Shown here piece by piece: positions 1 to 6,601 of a DNA stretch of 14,174 nt; the first letter of the stretch is position 1; each line of letters opens with the position of its first letter. A program made the translations under genes and the position numbers. This DNA is from Clostridiales bacterium. GTDB taxonomy: Bacteria; Bacillota_A; Clostridia; Christensenellales; Aristaeellaceae. Location of the stretch: the NCBI GenBank assembly GCA_012514855.1, contig JAAYZL010000179.1, forward strand, positions 1-14,174, given 5' to 3'. A model generated the notes under the pieces. The model worked only from the letters and a program-made list of their open reading frames with translations. It was not told where the DNA came from and ran no database searches.

Positions 1-1
1 C

Positions 2-625
2 AATGTGAGCTATGAAGTGGCCTCCATGTGCGATACGGCCGGCGTGGCCATGCACGGGATCGAGCTTGCGGGCGTTACCCCGGGAGGGACGGCGGTTGTG
101 ATCGGCCCCGGCCCCATCGGACTGTGCGCCATGCAGATTGCAAGGGGAATGGGCTCGGGCCGCGTGATCATGATCGGGCGCGGAGGCAAGCTGGCGTTTG
201 CGGGGGAGATGGGCGCGGACGAGCTGATCGATTTCGAACAAGAGGACGTCGTCAAGCGCGTGTTGGAGCTTACCGACGGCATCGGCGCGGACGAGGTGTT
301 CGAATGCTCCGGCGACAACGCGGTCCCAATGAAGGCGTGTCATATGGTGCGAAAGACCGGCAGGATCGCGCTGATCGCGAATTACCGGGAAGACAGGGAG
401 CAGTTCCAACTTCCGCTCAACAAGATCGTGTTCAATGAGTTGAAGATCTTCGGCTCCAAGGCCAACCCGAACGCGTCCGAAACGGTTCTGAAGTTTTTTT
501 CAAATGGAACCATCGACGGCGAGGCGCTGGTCACGCACATATTCCCGTTGGAGGAGTACGAAAAAGCGCTGGAAGTGTTTGAAAACAAGCGCGGCAATGT
601 GAGGAAGGTCGTCGTCGTCCCCTAA
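2..625 (+). CDS. Zinc-type medium-chain alcohol/polyol dehydrogenase, 3' part (5'-truncated by window edge)
   Basis: The frame is open from base 2, so the first visible GTG at 5 is internal and the gene begins outside the window. The 207 visible residues are the NAD(P)-binding half and C-terminal part of a medium-chain dehydrogenase of the sorbitol / threonine dehydrogenase type. The Rossmann glycine motif VVIGPGPIGL lies at about residues 31-40 of the GTG-started reading, followed by the expected VIMIGR strand and an ADELIDF stretch, and VFECSG at about residue 100. The zinc-binding N-terminal half (about 140 residues) is missing, so metal ligands cannot be checked. By family it would oxidise a secondary alcohol or polyol with NAD(P). 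Beside a xylulokinase-like gene and a transketolase, oxidation of a pentitol to a ketopentose is a reasonable but unproven role. It ends at TAA 623-625, inside the terminus of an intergenic repeat, and is convergent with the transketolase genes. Confidence 0.85.
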   Translation, partial: NVSYEVASMCDTAGVAMHGIELAGVTPGGTAVVIGPGPIGLCAMQIARGMGSGRVIMIGRGGKLAFAGEMGADELIDFEQEDVVKRVLELTDGIGADEVFECSGDNAVPMKACHMVRKTGRIALIANYREDREQFQLPLNKIVFNELKIFGSKANPNASETVLKFFSNGTIDGEALVTHIFPLEEYEKALEVFENKRGNVRKVVVVP

Positions 626-745
626 GGCAACCGCTGATTTAATGAGGTAGTGGATTGCCGGGGCGATCCACCACCTCATTGCGCCAAAGGGCGAGGGGTT
701 TTTGCGCAGGGCAAGGCGCGGAGCCGAAGGAGGAGCGGGATCGGA
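622..745 (+). repeat. Intergenic repeat, copy 1 (partial), with strong hairpin
   Basis: The copy begins with CTAAG at the dehydrogenase stop codon, continues through CTGATTTAATGAGGT (634-648), and has a core at 689-737 reading GGCGAGGGGTTTTTG then CGGAGCCGAAGGAGGAGCG. The same order of blocks occurs on the opposite strand at 12590-12481 and 9500-9399. An inverted repeat (arms 641-655 and 666-680, 14 of 15 paired, 10-nt loop) lies 15 bases after the stop codon. It could stabilise the mRNA 3' end, but no T-run follows, so it is not a standard intrinsic terminator. The far terminus seen in copy 3 is absent here, so this copy is incomplete. Confidence 0.65.
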
Positions 746-890
746 CGCTCGATATGAAAATCCGCGAAACGGCGGTTGACCGGCCGGATCGCGGAACGCT
801 CCCGCTTCAATCCGTCGATGCCTCGGCATACGGATTGGAACTCCGTCAGGGGGGGCCGGGCGCGCTGCATTGGCAACCACCGAACCCCCG
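746..890. other. Intergenic stretch between convergent genes, with a 12-bp-stem hairpin
   Basis: No gene is seen between the dehydrogenase and the transketolase C subunit. A hairpin at 808-837 has arms CAATCCGT / ACGGATTG, a two-base bulge, and an inner ATGC / GCAT stem closing a CTCG tetraloop. It sits 54 bases downstream of the transketolase operon on its transcribed strand and could mark the transcript end, but it lacks a U-run on either strand. A second, looser inverted pair is AGCGGGA (734-740) with TCCCGCT (800-806). Confidence 0.4.
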
Positions 891-1829
891 TTACTTCATC
901 GCGATGGCCTGCTCGGCGGCGCAGACGATATCCGCCGCGGTGAGGCGATACATCTTCAGCAGCTCGAGCGCGTTTCCGGAGCGCCCGAACGCGTCGCGCA
1001 CGCCCACGCGGACGACGGGCACGGGGCGGTGGGAGCAAACGGCCTCGGAGACGGCGCCGCCGAGTCCGCCGAGCACGCTGTGTTCCTCGGCCGTGACGAT
1101 GCATCCGGTCTCCCGCGCGGCGCTGAGCACCGCTTGCTCGTCCAAGGGCTTGATGGTATGCATGTTGAGCACGCGCGCGTTGATTCCCTCCGCGGCCAGG
1201 AGCTTTGCCGCCGCAAGCGCTTCGGGCACCATCAGGCCCGTGGCGATGATGGTCGCGTCCGTGCCCTCGCGCAACTCCACGGCCTTGCCGATCTTGAACG
1301 CATATCCCGGGAAGTCGCTGACAATCTCCACCGGCTGACGCCCGATGCGCAGGTAAACCGGGCCTGCGAGGGCGGACATCGCCCTGACCGCCGCATCGGT
1401 TTCGATGGCGTCCGCCGGGCAGATCACCGTCATGCCGGGGACGGCGCGCATAAGCGCGATATCCTCGATGCACTGGTGCGTCGCGCCGTCCTCCCCGACG
1501 GACAGCCCCGCGTGTGTGCCCACGCACTTCACATTCAGGCCCGGATAGCACACGGAATTGCGGATCTGGTCGTAGCAGCGCCCCGCCAGGAACATGGCGA
1601 ACGAGTGCGCGAACGGTATGTATCCCATGGTCGCCAGGCCCGCCGCCATGCCGATCATGTTGGCCTCCGCGATACCCACGTTGAAGAAGCGGTCGGGGTA
1701 TGCCTCCCCGAAGACCGCCGACATCGTGCACGTCGAGACGTCGCCGTCGAGAGCCACGATCCGCCTGTCGCAGCCGACGGCTCTCAGCGCCTCGCCATAC
1801 GCGTTTCTGGTTGCGATTTTTTCCGCCAT
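891..1829 (-). CDS. Transketolase-like protein, C-terminal subunit
   Basis: The 312-residue protein covers the pyrimidine-binding and C-terminal domains of a transketolase, the second half of a two-gene enzyme. Visible motifs are GDV near residue 29, GIAEANMIGMAAGLA at 52-66 with the conserved catalytic Glu55 that activates the thiamine cofactor, and EDGATHQ at 113-119. Length matches the C-terminal half of split transketolases. By family it pairs with the upstream subunit to transfer a two-carbon ketol unit between phosphorylated sugars in the cytoplasm. The ATG start is supported by GGAGGG seven bases upstream, embedded in the end of the N-subunit gene. The two genes are separated by three bases, so translational coupling and equal stoichiometry are likely. 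It is the last gene of the leftward operon. Apulose-4-phosphate transketolase subunit B is a possible alternative function. Confidence 0.93.
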   Translation of the reverse strand: MAEKIATRNAYGEALRAVGCDRRIVALDGDVSTCTMSAVFGEAYPDRFFNVGIAEANMIGMAAGLATMGYIPFAHSFAMFLAGRCYDQIRNSVCYPGLNVKCVGTHAGLSVGEDGATHQCIEDIALMRAVPGMTVICPADAIETDAAVRAMSALAGPVYLRIGRQPVEIVSDFPGYAFKIGKAVELREGTDATIIATGLMVPEALAAAKLLAAEGINARVLNMHTIKPLDEQAVLSAARETGCIVTAEEHSVLGGLGGAVSEAVCSHRPVPVVRVGVRDAFGRSGNALELLKMYRLTAADIVCAAEQAIAMK

Positions 1830-1832
1830 GGC

Positions 1833-2675
1833 TCAGCCCTCCAATTCCGCGGCCCGCGCGTACAATTCCGCAAACGCCGCCGCAAACTGTTCCTCGTTGG
1901 GCGTCCTGCCGTGCCATTCGGACCTGCCCTCCATGAAGGACACGCCCTTGCCCTTCACGGTGTTCAGGATAATCATCGCCGGCCTGCCCTTTTCGGCCTT
2001 CGCGCGATCGATGGCCTCGGCAATCGCCCCGACGTCGTGGCCGTCGATCGACTGCGCGAAAAAGCCGAAATCCTCAAATTTGGCCCTGATGTCGCCGGTA
2101 TCGAGAATCTCCTTCACCGTGCCGTCCAATTGCACCTTGTTGCTGTCGACAAAGGCGATCAGATTGTCCAGCGCATGCGCGCCCGCGTACATGCTGGCCT
2201 CCCAGATCTGGCCCTCCTGAATCTCTCCGTCGCCCAGCACCGCGTAGACGGTCAGGCCCTTTCCCGCCAGCTTCGCGCCCTGGGCCATGCCGACCGCCGC
2301 GGAAAAGCCCTGGCCCAGGGAACCCGTCGACATGTCCACGCCGGGGACGTGGTTCATCTCGGCGTGACCGGAGAGGCAGCCGTCGATCCTTCGGAACGTG
2401 TCGAGCAGCTTTCGATCGAAAAAGCCACGCAGCGCCAACGTGGGATACAGCGCCACCGTGCAATGCCCCTTCGACAGCACGAAGCGATCGCGATCCTCCC
2501 ACCCGGGTTCTTCCGGGCGGATGTTCATCTTGTCAAAGTAGAGAACCGCCATCAGTTCCGACATCGAAAACGCGCCTCCGATGTGGCCCGAGCGCGCCTT
2601 CTCGACCATCTTCAAGCCCGTGACGCGGATGTCCTGCGCGGTTCTTTCCAGATACCGTTTCCTCTCTGCGTTCAT
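1833..2675 (-). CDS. Transketolase-like protein, N-terminal (thiamine diphosphate-binding) subunit
   Basis: The 280-residue protein is the PP domain of a transketolase. SGH at 29-31, SKGH at 68-71 and SGHAEM at 102-107 match substrate- and phosphate-binding regions. The thiamine diphosphate / Mg motif starts with GDGEIQEGQ at 148-156 and ends with Asn179. The frame is open upstream to 2801, but the start at 2675 is chosen because AAGGAAGG lies seven bases before it and the extra upstream residues match nothing in the family. With the next gene it forms the split enzyme. It follows the sugar-binding protein gene after a 176-base gap containing hairpins, so it may be expressed at a different level from the transporter. 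In a xylulokinase context it would use xylulose 5-phosphate. With an FGGY apulose kinase it could be an AptA-like subunit. Confidence 0.93.
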   Translation of the reverse strand: MNAERKRYLERTAQDIRVTGLKMVEKARSGHIGGAFSMSELMAVLYFDKMNIRPEEPGWEDRDRFVLSKGHCTVALYPTLALRGFFDRKLLDTFRRIDGCLSGHAEMNHVPGVDMSTGSLGQGFSAAVGMAQGAKLAGKGLTVYAVLGDGEIQEGQIWEASMYAGAHALDNLIAFVDSNKVQLDGTVKEILDTGDIRAKFEDFGFFAQSIDGHDVGAIAEAIDRAKAEKGRPAMIILNTVKGKGVSFMEGRSEWHGRTPNEEQFAAAFAELYARAAELEG

Positions 2676-2682
2676 ATGGCTT

Positions 2683-2690
2683 CCTTCCTT
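2683..2690 (-). promoter_or_regulatory. Ribosome binding site fixing the transketolase N-subunit start
   Basis: On the minus strand AAGGAAGG stands seven bases before the ATG at 2675-2673. It decides against the in-frame start 42 codons upstream, which would read through non-conserved, hairpin-rich sequence. Confidence 0.7.
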
Positions 2691-2706
2691 TCGGGTTATA
2701 CGGAAA

Positions 2707-2731
2707 GGGATACCGCCCCCGACGGTATCCC
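2707..2731 (-). other. Intercistronic hairpin between binding-protein and transketolase genes
   Basis: A perfect 9-bp inverted repeat (GGGATACCG 2707-2715, CGGTATCCC 2723-2731) has a seven-base loop. It lies in the 2676-2851 gap, 32 bases before the transketolase N-subunit start. On the transcribed strand only a short TTT follows, so it is more likely a processing or stability element, or a weak attenuator, than a full terminator. Further upstream in the same gap, TTGC-CGCAG and CTGCG-CC-GCAA can pair into a second bulged hairpin (about 2785-2809). Nothing else is seen in the gap. Confidence 0.5.
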
Positions 2732-2851
2732 GCACTTTCCCGGACAGGCGGAGAAAACCGGGCGCCTTCACGGCAGTTGCGGCGCAGAGGGACTGCGGCA
2801 ATACCGAAGGACGGAATCTCCCTTCCCCGCCTGTGCATTTGCCTGTTGTCC

Positions 2852-3787
2852 TCAGATGTAGTCGTTCACATTCTCCAGCGTTATGAGCACGAAGGGGATC
2901 ATGTATTCCTTCTCGATCTCCTTGCCCTCGAGCAGTTCCACCGCCGCCTCGATGCCCTTGCGGATCTGGCCGGCGCCGTCCTGGAACACCGTCGCGTCCA
3001 GCTCGCCCGCGGCGACCATCGCCATCGGGCCCGCGTTGCCGTCGACGCCGATGCAGACGATGTCCTCGCGGCCCTCGGTGATGCAGTAGGCCTTCACGGC
3101 GGAGGACATGTCGTCATTGTCGCAGATGATCGCGTTCAGCTCTTCGCCGTACATCTGCAGCCAGTCGCCGGTGAACTTGACGGCCTTCTCTCCCTGCCAT
3201 TCCGCGCCCTGCTCGTCGAGCATCGTCCACTTCTCGTCCTCGTCGAGGATGTTGTGGATGCCTTCGGTGCGCTGGATCTGCGCGGAGTTGCCGATGACGC
3301 CCATCAGGTGCGCATATCCGCCGCCCTCCGGCAGCTTCTCCTGCACAAACTTTGCCATCAGCTCGCCGGCGAATACGTCGTCCGAGCCGACATAGGTCGC
3401 CGCCAGCTCGTCGGTGTTGTTGCTCTTGGAATTCACCACGACGATCGGGATGCCCGCCTCCACGCCGCGCTCGAGGATCGGGTCGCAGCCCGCGGCCTCC
3501 GCGGGCAGCACGATGATGACGTCGCAGCCCTCGTTGATGGCCATCTCCATCAGGTCGCACTGCGTGATCGGGTCGGTCTTGCCGTCGTACAGGCGATAGT
3601 CGTCGATGGTTCCCGCGGCCTTGAGCGCGTCGAGCGACGCGATGGCCGCCGTGTTGATCGTGAGGTGGAAGGCGTCGGTGGTGTTCTTCTGGATGATGCC
3701 GATGACCTTCTGATCCCCCTCCGCGAACGCGGTGGCGGCCGTCAACAGAAGACACAGTGCGAGAACGAACGAGAGAAGTTTGCGCAT
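2852..3787 (-). CDS. Sugar ABC transporter substrate-binding protein (periplasmic-binding type 1, ribose/xylose-like)
   Basis: The 311-residue protein has a classical signal peptide: MRK, a hydrophobic core to about residue 19, and AFA-E at 20-23 as a signal peptidase I site. The mature protein starts with VIGIIQKNTTDAFHLTI, the usual first strand and sugar-contacting loop of ribose/galactose-type binding proteins, followed by CDVIIVLPAEAAGCDPI, GIPIVVVNS, AIICDNDDMSSAVKAY and VCIGVDGNAG, all in family order. It would capture the sugar and deliver it to the permease in the adjacent genes. AAAGGAGG upstream of the ATG at 3787 is a strong ribosome binding site. No lipobox cysteine is evident: the signal-peptide cysteine is preceded by ALAL, not by Ala/Gly/Ser. 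That is unusual for a Gram-positive binding protein. Ligand identity cannot be read from the sequence; xylose, ribose, apiose or a polyol are all possible. Confidence 0.92.
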   Translation of the reverse strand: MRKLLSFVLALCLLLTAATAFAEGDQKVIGIIQKNTTDAFHLTINTAAIASLDALKAAGTIDDYRLYDGKTDPITQCDLMEMAINEGCDVIIVLPAEAAGCDPILERGVEAGIPIVVVNSKSNNTDELAATYVGSDDVFAGELMAKFVQEKLPEGGGYAHLMGVIGNSAQIQRTEGIHNILDEDEKWTMLDEQGAEWQGEKAVKFTGDWLQMYGEELNAIICDNDDMSSAVKAYCITEGREDIVCIGVDGNAGPMAMVAAGELDATVFQDGAGQIRKGIEAAVELLEGKEIEKEYMIPFVLITLENVNDYI

Positions 3788-3813
3788 TGGTTATTCCTCC
3801 TTTGATATTCTCA

Positions 3814-3828
3814 TTCCCCTGCGGGGAA
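3814..3828 (-). other. Small hairpin in the permease to binding-protein gap
   Basis: TTCCCC (3814-3819) and GGGGAA (3823-3828) form a perfect 6-bp stem with a three-base loop, in the 48-base gap just upstream of the binding-protein ribosome binding site. It may protect the downstream mRNA. Binding proteins are often made in excess over their permeases, and such hairpins are one known means. Confidence 0.35.
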
Positions 3829-3835
3829 GGATTCC

Positions 3836-4807
3836 CTATTTGCGGCGCCTGGTCATGAGCATGTCGAGCATCACCGCGCCGATGATGAGCAGGCCCTTGG
3901 CGATGGTCTGCCAGTAGGTGTTGATGCGCAGCAGGTTCATCGCGTTGTAAATCACGCCGATGATGAGAACCCCGATGACGGTTCCGGGGATGGTGGAGAT
4001 GCCGCCGGAGAAGCTGGTGCCGCCGATGACGCAGGCGGCGATCGCGTCGGTCTCGTACCCGGTGCCTATGTTGGGCTGTCCCGCGGAGATGCGGCTGGCC
4101 ATGATGACTCCGGCGATGCCCGCGCCGAAGCCCATGATGACAAACGACCACACGCGCGTCCAGAAGACGTTTACGCCGGAGGCGATCGCCGCCGTCATGT
4201 TCCCGCCCACCGCGTATATGTAGCGCCCGAACTTGGTCTTGTGGAGGAGGATGAACGCGAAGATCGCGAGCAGCGTAAACACGATGACCGGATAGGGAAT
4301 GACGTCAAACAGCTTGCCGCCCCCGATCTGGCGGAACGGCTTGCTCGTCAGCGTCAGCGAATAGCCGCCGGTCACGATGTAGGCGAGGCCGCGAATCACC
4401 AACTGCGTCGAGAGCGTGACCACGAAGGGGAACATGTTGAACCGCGCCACCAGCACGCCGTTTACGAGGCCGAACGCCGTACAGGCGGCGACGGCCAGCA
4501 GGCAGGCGGCCGGAATGTTGGTCGGGTCCTGCGTGAGCATCACGCCGACGATCGATCCCGCCAGCGCCAACATCGAGCCGATGGACAGGTCGATGCCGCC
4601 CGCGGTGATGACAAACACCATGCCCAGCGCGAGGATTCCGTTGATGGCCACCTGCAAGAGCACGCTGAGGGCGTTTGACCAGGTGCGGAACACCGGCGAG
4701 ACGACCAGCATCGCGACCACCATCAACAAAAGCACAAAGCCCACGCCGTACTTGCGCATGAACGCCGAGTAGTCCCGTCTTTCCATGTTGGGCATCGGAG
4801 CCGACAT
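3836..4807 (-). CDS. Sugar ABC transporter permease (RbsC/XylH-like, BPD_transp_2 family)
   Basis: The 323-residue integral membrane protein has a short cytoplasmic N-terminus, then hydrophobic segments from about residue 22 onward, about eight to ten in all, ending in a basic RRRK tail. The family hallmark GIDLSIGS is at 71-78. The coupling-loop region near GGTSFSGG (262-269), followed by STIPGTVIGV, is typical of ribose/xylose/galactose permeases. It would form a homodimeric channel driven by the ATPase encoded just upstream. The ATG at 4807 is preceded by AGGGGG. A later in-frame ATG (residue 8) is less well placed. The gap to the upstream ATPase stop is 16 bases, indicating the same transcript. 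Confidence 0.94.
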   Translation of the reverse strand: MSAPMPNMERRDYSAFMRKYGVGFVLLLMVVAMLVVSPVFRTWSNALSVLLQVAINGILALGMVFVITAGGIDLSIGSMLALAGSIVGVMLTQDPTNIPAACLLAVAACTAFGLVNGVLVARFNMFPFVVTLSTQLVIRGLAYIVTGGYSLTLTSKPFRQIGGGKLFDVIPYPVIVFTLLAIFAFILLHKTKFGRYIYAVGGNMTAAIASGVNVFWTRVWSFVIMGFGAGIAGVIMASRISAGQPNIGTGYETDAIAACVIGGTSFSGGISTIPGTVIGVLIIGVIYNAMNLLRINTYWQTIAKGLLIIGAVMLDMLMTRRRK

Positions 4808-4823
4808 ATCGCTTTTCCCCCTG

Positions 4824-6344
4824 TCAAGTGTCGGGCCTTTCGCCGAAGGCGCGGCCCAGAATGGTCTCCTGCGTTTCGGCGCCGGAAAGGATATCCTCGC
4901 GCCGGACCTCGCCGTTGATCCTGCCCTCGTGGTATACGAGTATCCGGTCGGACATGCCCATGACCTCCGGAAGCTCGGAGGAGATCAGCAAAATCGCCAT
5001 GCCCTGCGCGGCGAATTCACACATGAGGCGATGGATTTCCGCCTTCGCGCCCACGTCCACGCCGCGGGTGGGCTCGTCGAGGATGAGGAGCTTCGGTTCG
5101 GTCATCAGCCACTTGCACAGAACCACCTTCTGCTGATTGCCGCCGGAGAGCGAGTAGGCGTCCGCGTCCAGGCTCGCCGCCTTCACGGTCAGGCTTTTCG
5201 CGGTCTCGCCGACCTCGCGGCGCTCGCGCTTGTGGTTGATGAGCGGCTTGGGCTGACGCTCGGGCAGGCTGGGCAGGGAGATGTTCTCGAGTATCGGCCG
5301 GCTGAGCACCAGCCCGTACAGCTTCCGATCCTCCGAAACCATCGAAAGGCCCAGCTTGATGGCGCGCCCCGGGCTGGTGATGCGAAGCTCCCGGCCCCGG
5401 TAAAACATCCTGCCCGCGCGGAGGCGGTCCAGGCCGAAGATGGCGCGCATCGTCTCGCTGCGGCCGGACCCGACCAGCCCCGAAAAGCCGAGTATCTCGC
5501 CCGCGCGCACGGAAAAGCTTACGTTATTGAAGCCGTTTCCGCACAAACCCTCCGCGCGGAATACCTCCTCGCCGACCGGGACGTCCGATTTCGGGTAGAT
5601 GTTGGTCACCTTGCGGCCGACCATCAGCGTGATCAGCTCGTCGCGCTTGACCTCGTCGATTCCGCGCGTGGCGATGTATTTCCCGTCCCGGAACACGCTG
5701 ACGCGGTCGCAGATTTCAAAGATCTCCTCCATGCGATGGGAGATGTAGACGATGGATACGCCCTTGGCCTTGAGCTCGCGTATGGTGCGGAAGAGCCGCT
5801 CGGTCTCCTCCACGTCCAGCGAGGAGGTGGGCTCGTCCATGATAATCAGGCGCGCATTGCAGCTCACGGCGCGGATGATTTCCACCATCTGCATCTGCGC
5901 CATCGTCAGCGACTGCATCTCCGCGCGGGGATCGACTCTGAAGTTGAAGGAGTCGAGAATCTCCTGCGTGCGCTCGAGGGTCTGTTTCTTGTTCAGGAAG
6001 GGGGTCTTCCCGCGCGTATGCTCGCGCTTGAGAAAGATATTCTCGGCTACCGTCAGATACGGCTCCGGGTTCAGCTCCTGGTGAATCATGGATATGCCGA
6101 TGGAGAGCGCCTCCGCCGGGCCCCGCACGGTGATCTTTCTCCCCTCAAACTCCATCTCTCCCGCATCGGCGCGATAGAGGCCCATGATGATTTTCATCAG
6201 GGTCGACTTGCCGGCTCCGTTTTCGCCCAGCAGCGCGTGCACCTCGCCCCTGTCCACCTCGAAGGACACGTTGTCGAGCGCCTGCGTTCCGCCGAACGCC
6301 TTGGAAACGCCGAGCATGCGCAGTATGCATTCGCCCGAGCCCAC
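4824..6344 (-). CDS. Sugar ABC transporter ATP-binding protein with two NBDs (RbsA/XylG/MglA-like)
   Basis: The 506-residue protein carries two fused nucleotide-binding domains, as is standard for ribose/xylose/galactose importers. NBD1 has Walker A GENGAGKST (40-48), Q-loop Gln89, a variant signature LTMAQ (146-150), Walker B LIIMDEP (166-172) and switch His203. NBD2 has a degenerate Walker A, GLVGSGRSE (289-297), lacking the usual Lys, with an intact signature LSGGNQQ (399-405) and Walker B LLILDEP (419-425). That asymmetry, with one competent and one degenerate Walker A, is normal in this family. The chosen start is GTG at 6344-6342, seven bases after AGGGGG. No ATG occurs between it and the first conserved strand except Met10, which would cut the domain. 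It is the first gene of the five-gene leftward operon behind the promoter at 6398-6426. Confidence 0.94.
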   Translation of the reverse strand: MGSGECILRMLGVSKAFGGTQALDNVSFEVDRGEVHALLGENGAGKSTLMKIIMGLYRADAGEMEFEGRKITVRGPAEALSIGISMIHQELNPEPYLTVAENIFLKREHTRGKTPFLNKKQTLERTQEILDSFNFRVDPRAEMQSLTMAQMQMVEIIRAVSCNARLIIMDEPTSSLDVEETERLFRTIRELKAKGVSIVYISHRMEEIFEICDRVSVFRDGKYIATRGIDEVKRDELITLMVGRKVTNIYPKSDVPVGEEVFRAEGLCGNGFNNVSFSVRAGEILGFSGLVGSGRSETMRAIFGLDRLRAGRMFYRGRELRITSPGRAIKLGLSMVSEDRKLYGLVLSRPILENISLPSLPERQPKPLINHKRERREVGETAKSLTVKAASLDADAYSLSGGNQQKVVLCKWLMTEPKLLILDEPTRGVDVGAKAEIHRLMCEFAAQGMAILLISSELPEVMGMSDRILVYHEGRINGEVRREDILSGAETQETILGRAFGERPDT

Positions 6345-6380
6345 GACAACACCCCCTTCCTTGCGTTAAGTTTGGATTCC

Positions 6381-6399
6381 ATTTATTAACAAGATTAAT
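6381..6399. promoter_or_regulatory. Candidate operator at the leftward transcription start
   Basis: ATTAA (6385-6389) and TTAAT (6395-6399) are inverted around five bases and overlap the -10 box and start point. The longer word ATTTATTAA (6381-6389) recurs at 6549-6557 in the leader of the ROK gene, again followed by an inverted TTAAT (6567-6571) after nine bases. AT-rich dyads are common for ROK repressors, but this assignment is inference. Confidence 0.35.
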
Positions 6400-6426
6400 T
6401 ATAAGCACGCCGGTATTGTTTGTCAA
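6398..6426 (-). promoter_or_regulatory. Promoter of the leftward transporter-transketolase operon
   Basis: On the minus strand TTGACA (6426-6421), a 17-base spacer and TATAAT (6403-6398) match the vegetative consensus exactly. Transcription would start near 6391, leaving a leader of about 47 bases to the GTG of the ATPase gene. A consensus promoter on a catabolic operon implies that control is by repression. Confidence 0.88.
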
Positions 6427-6480
6427 GGGCATAATTCAACAATCGGGCATTAAAATAAAACCCGTCCATGATTATTGTGA

Positions 6481-6510
6481 TTGACAGCTCTTCCGAAAGT
6501 CTGGTATAAT
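6481..6510 (+). promoter_or_regulatory. Promoter of the rightward ROK-kinase operon
   Basis: TTGACA (6481-6486), an 18-base spacer and TATAAT (6505-6510) match both consensus boxes. The start would be near 6517, giving a leader of about 85 bases before the ROK repressor ATG at 6602. The two divergent -35 boxes are 54 bases apart. Confidence 0.87.
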
Positions 6511-6519
6511 GGCGTTCAG

Positions 6520-6531
6520 GGCATATATGCC
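6520..6531. promoter_or_regulatory. 12-bp perfect palindrome at the ROK promoter start site, candidate operator
   Basis: GGCATATATGCC is a perfect palindrome lying from about +3 to +14 of the predicted rightward transcript, a position where a bound repressor would block initiation. GGGCAT half-words also occur at 6427-6432, just upstream of the leftward -35 box, and at 6445-6450. Which protein binds it is unknown; autoregulation by the ROK protein is the obvious candidate. Confidence 0.5.
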
Positions 6532-6601
6532 AATTTGAGATTTTCTGTATTTATTAATCCCGTAAATTAATGCATTGAAATGAGGAACGAGGCGGGCGAC
6601 C

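Noticed and set aside
870..2861. Long plus-strand open frame (663 codons) across the transketolase genes
   Set aside because: It is antisense to two well-supported transketolase subunits. Its composition is Arg/His/Asp-rich with no recognisable motif, as expected for a shadow frame in GC-rich coding DNA.
3114..4151. Minus-strand frame overlapping the permease and binding-protein genes
   Set aside because: It is rich in His/Arg repeats and out of frame with both recognised proteins, so it is a shadow.
4785..6389. Plus-strand open frame (534 codons) opposite the ABC ATPase
   Set aside because: The minus-strand frame carries all ABC motifs; this one is low-complexity Arg/His/Ala-rich sequence without a ribosome binding site.
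6345..6601. Catabolite-responsive element (cre) for CcpA in the divergent promoter region
   Set aside because: No stretch fits the TGNAANCGNWNNCA-type consensus by eye, so carbon catabolite control was not annotated.
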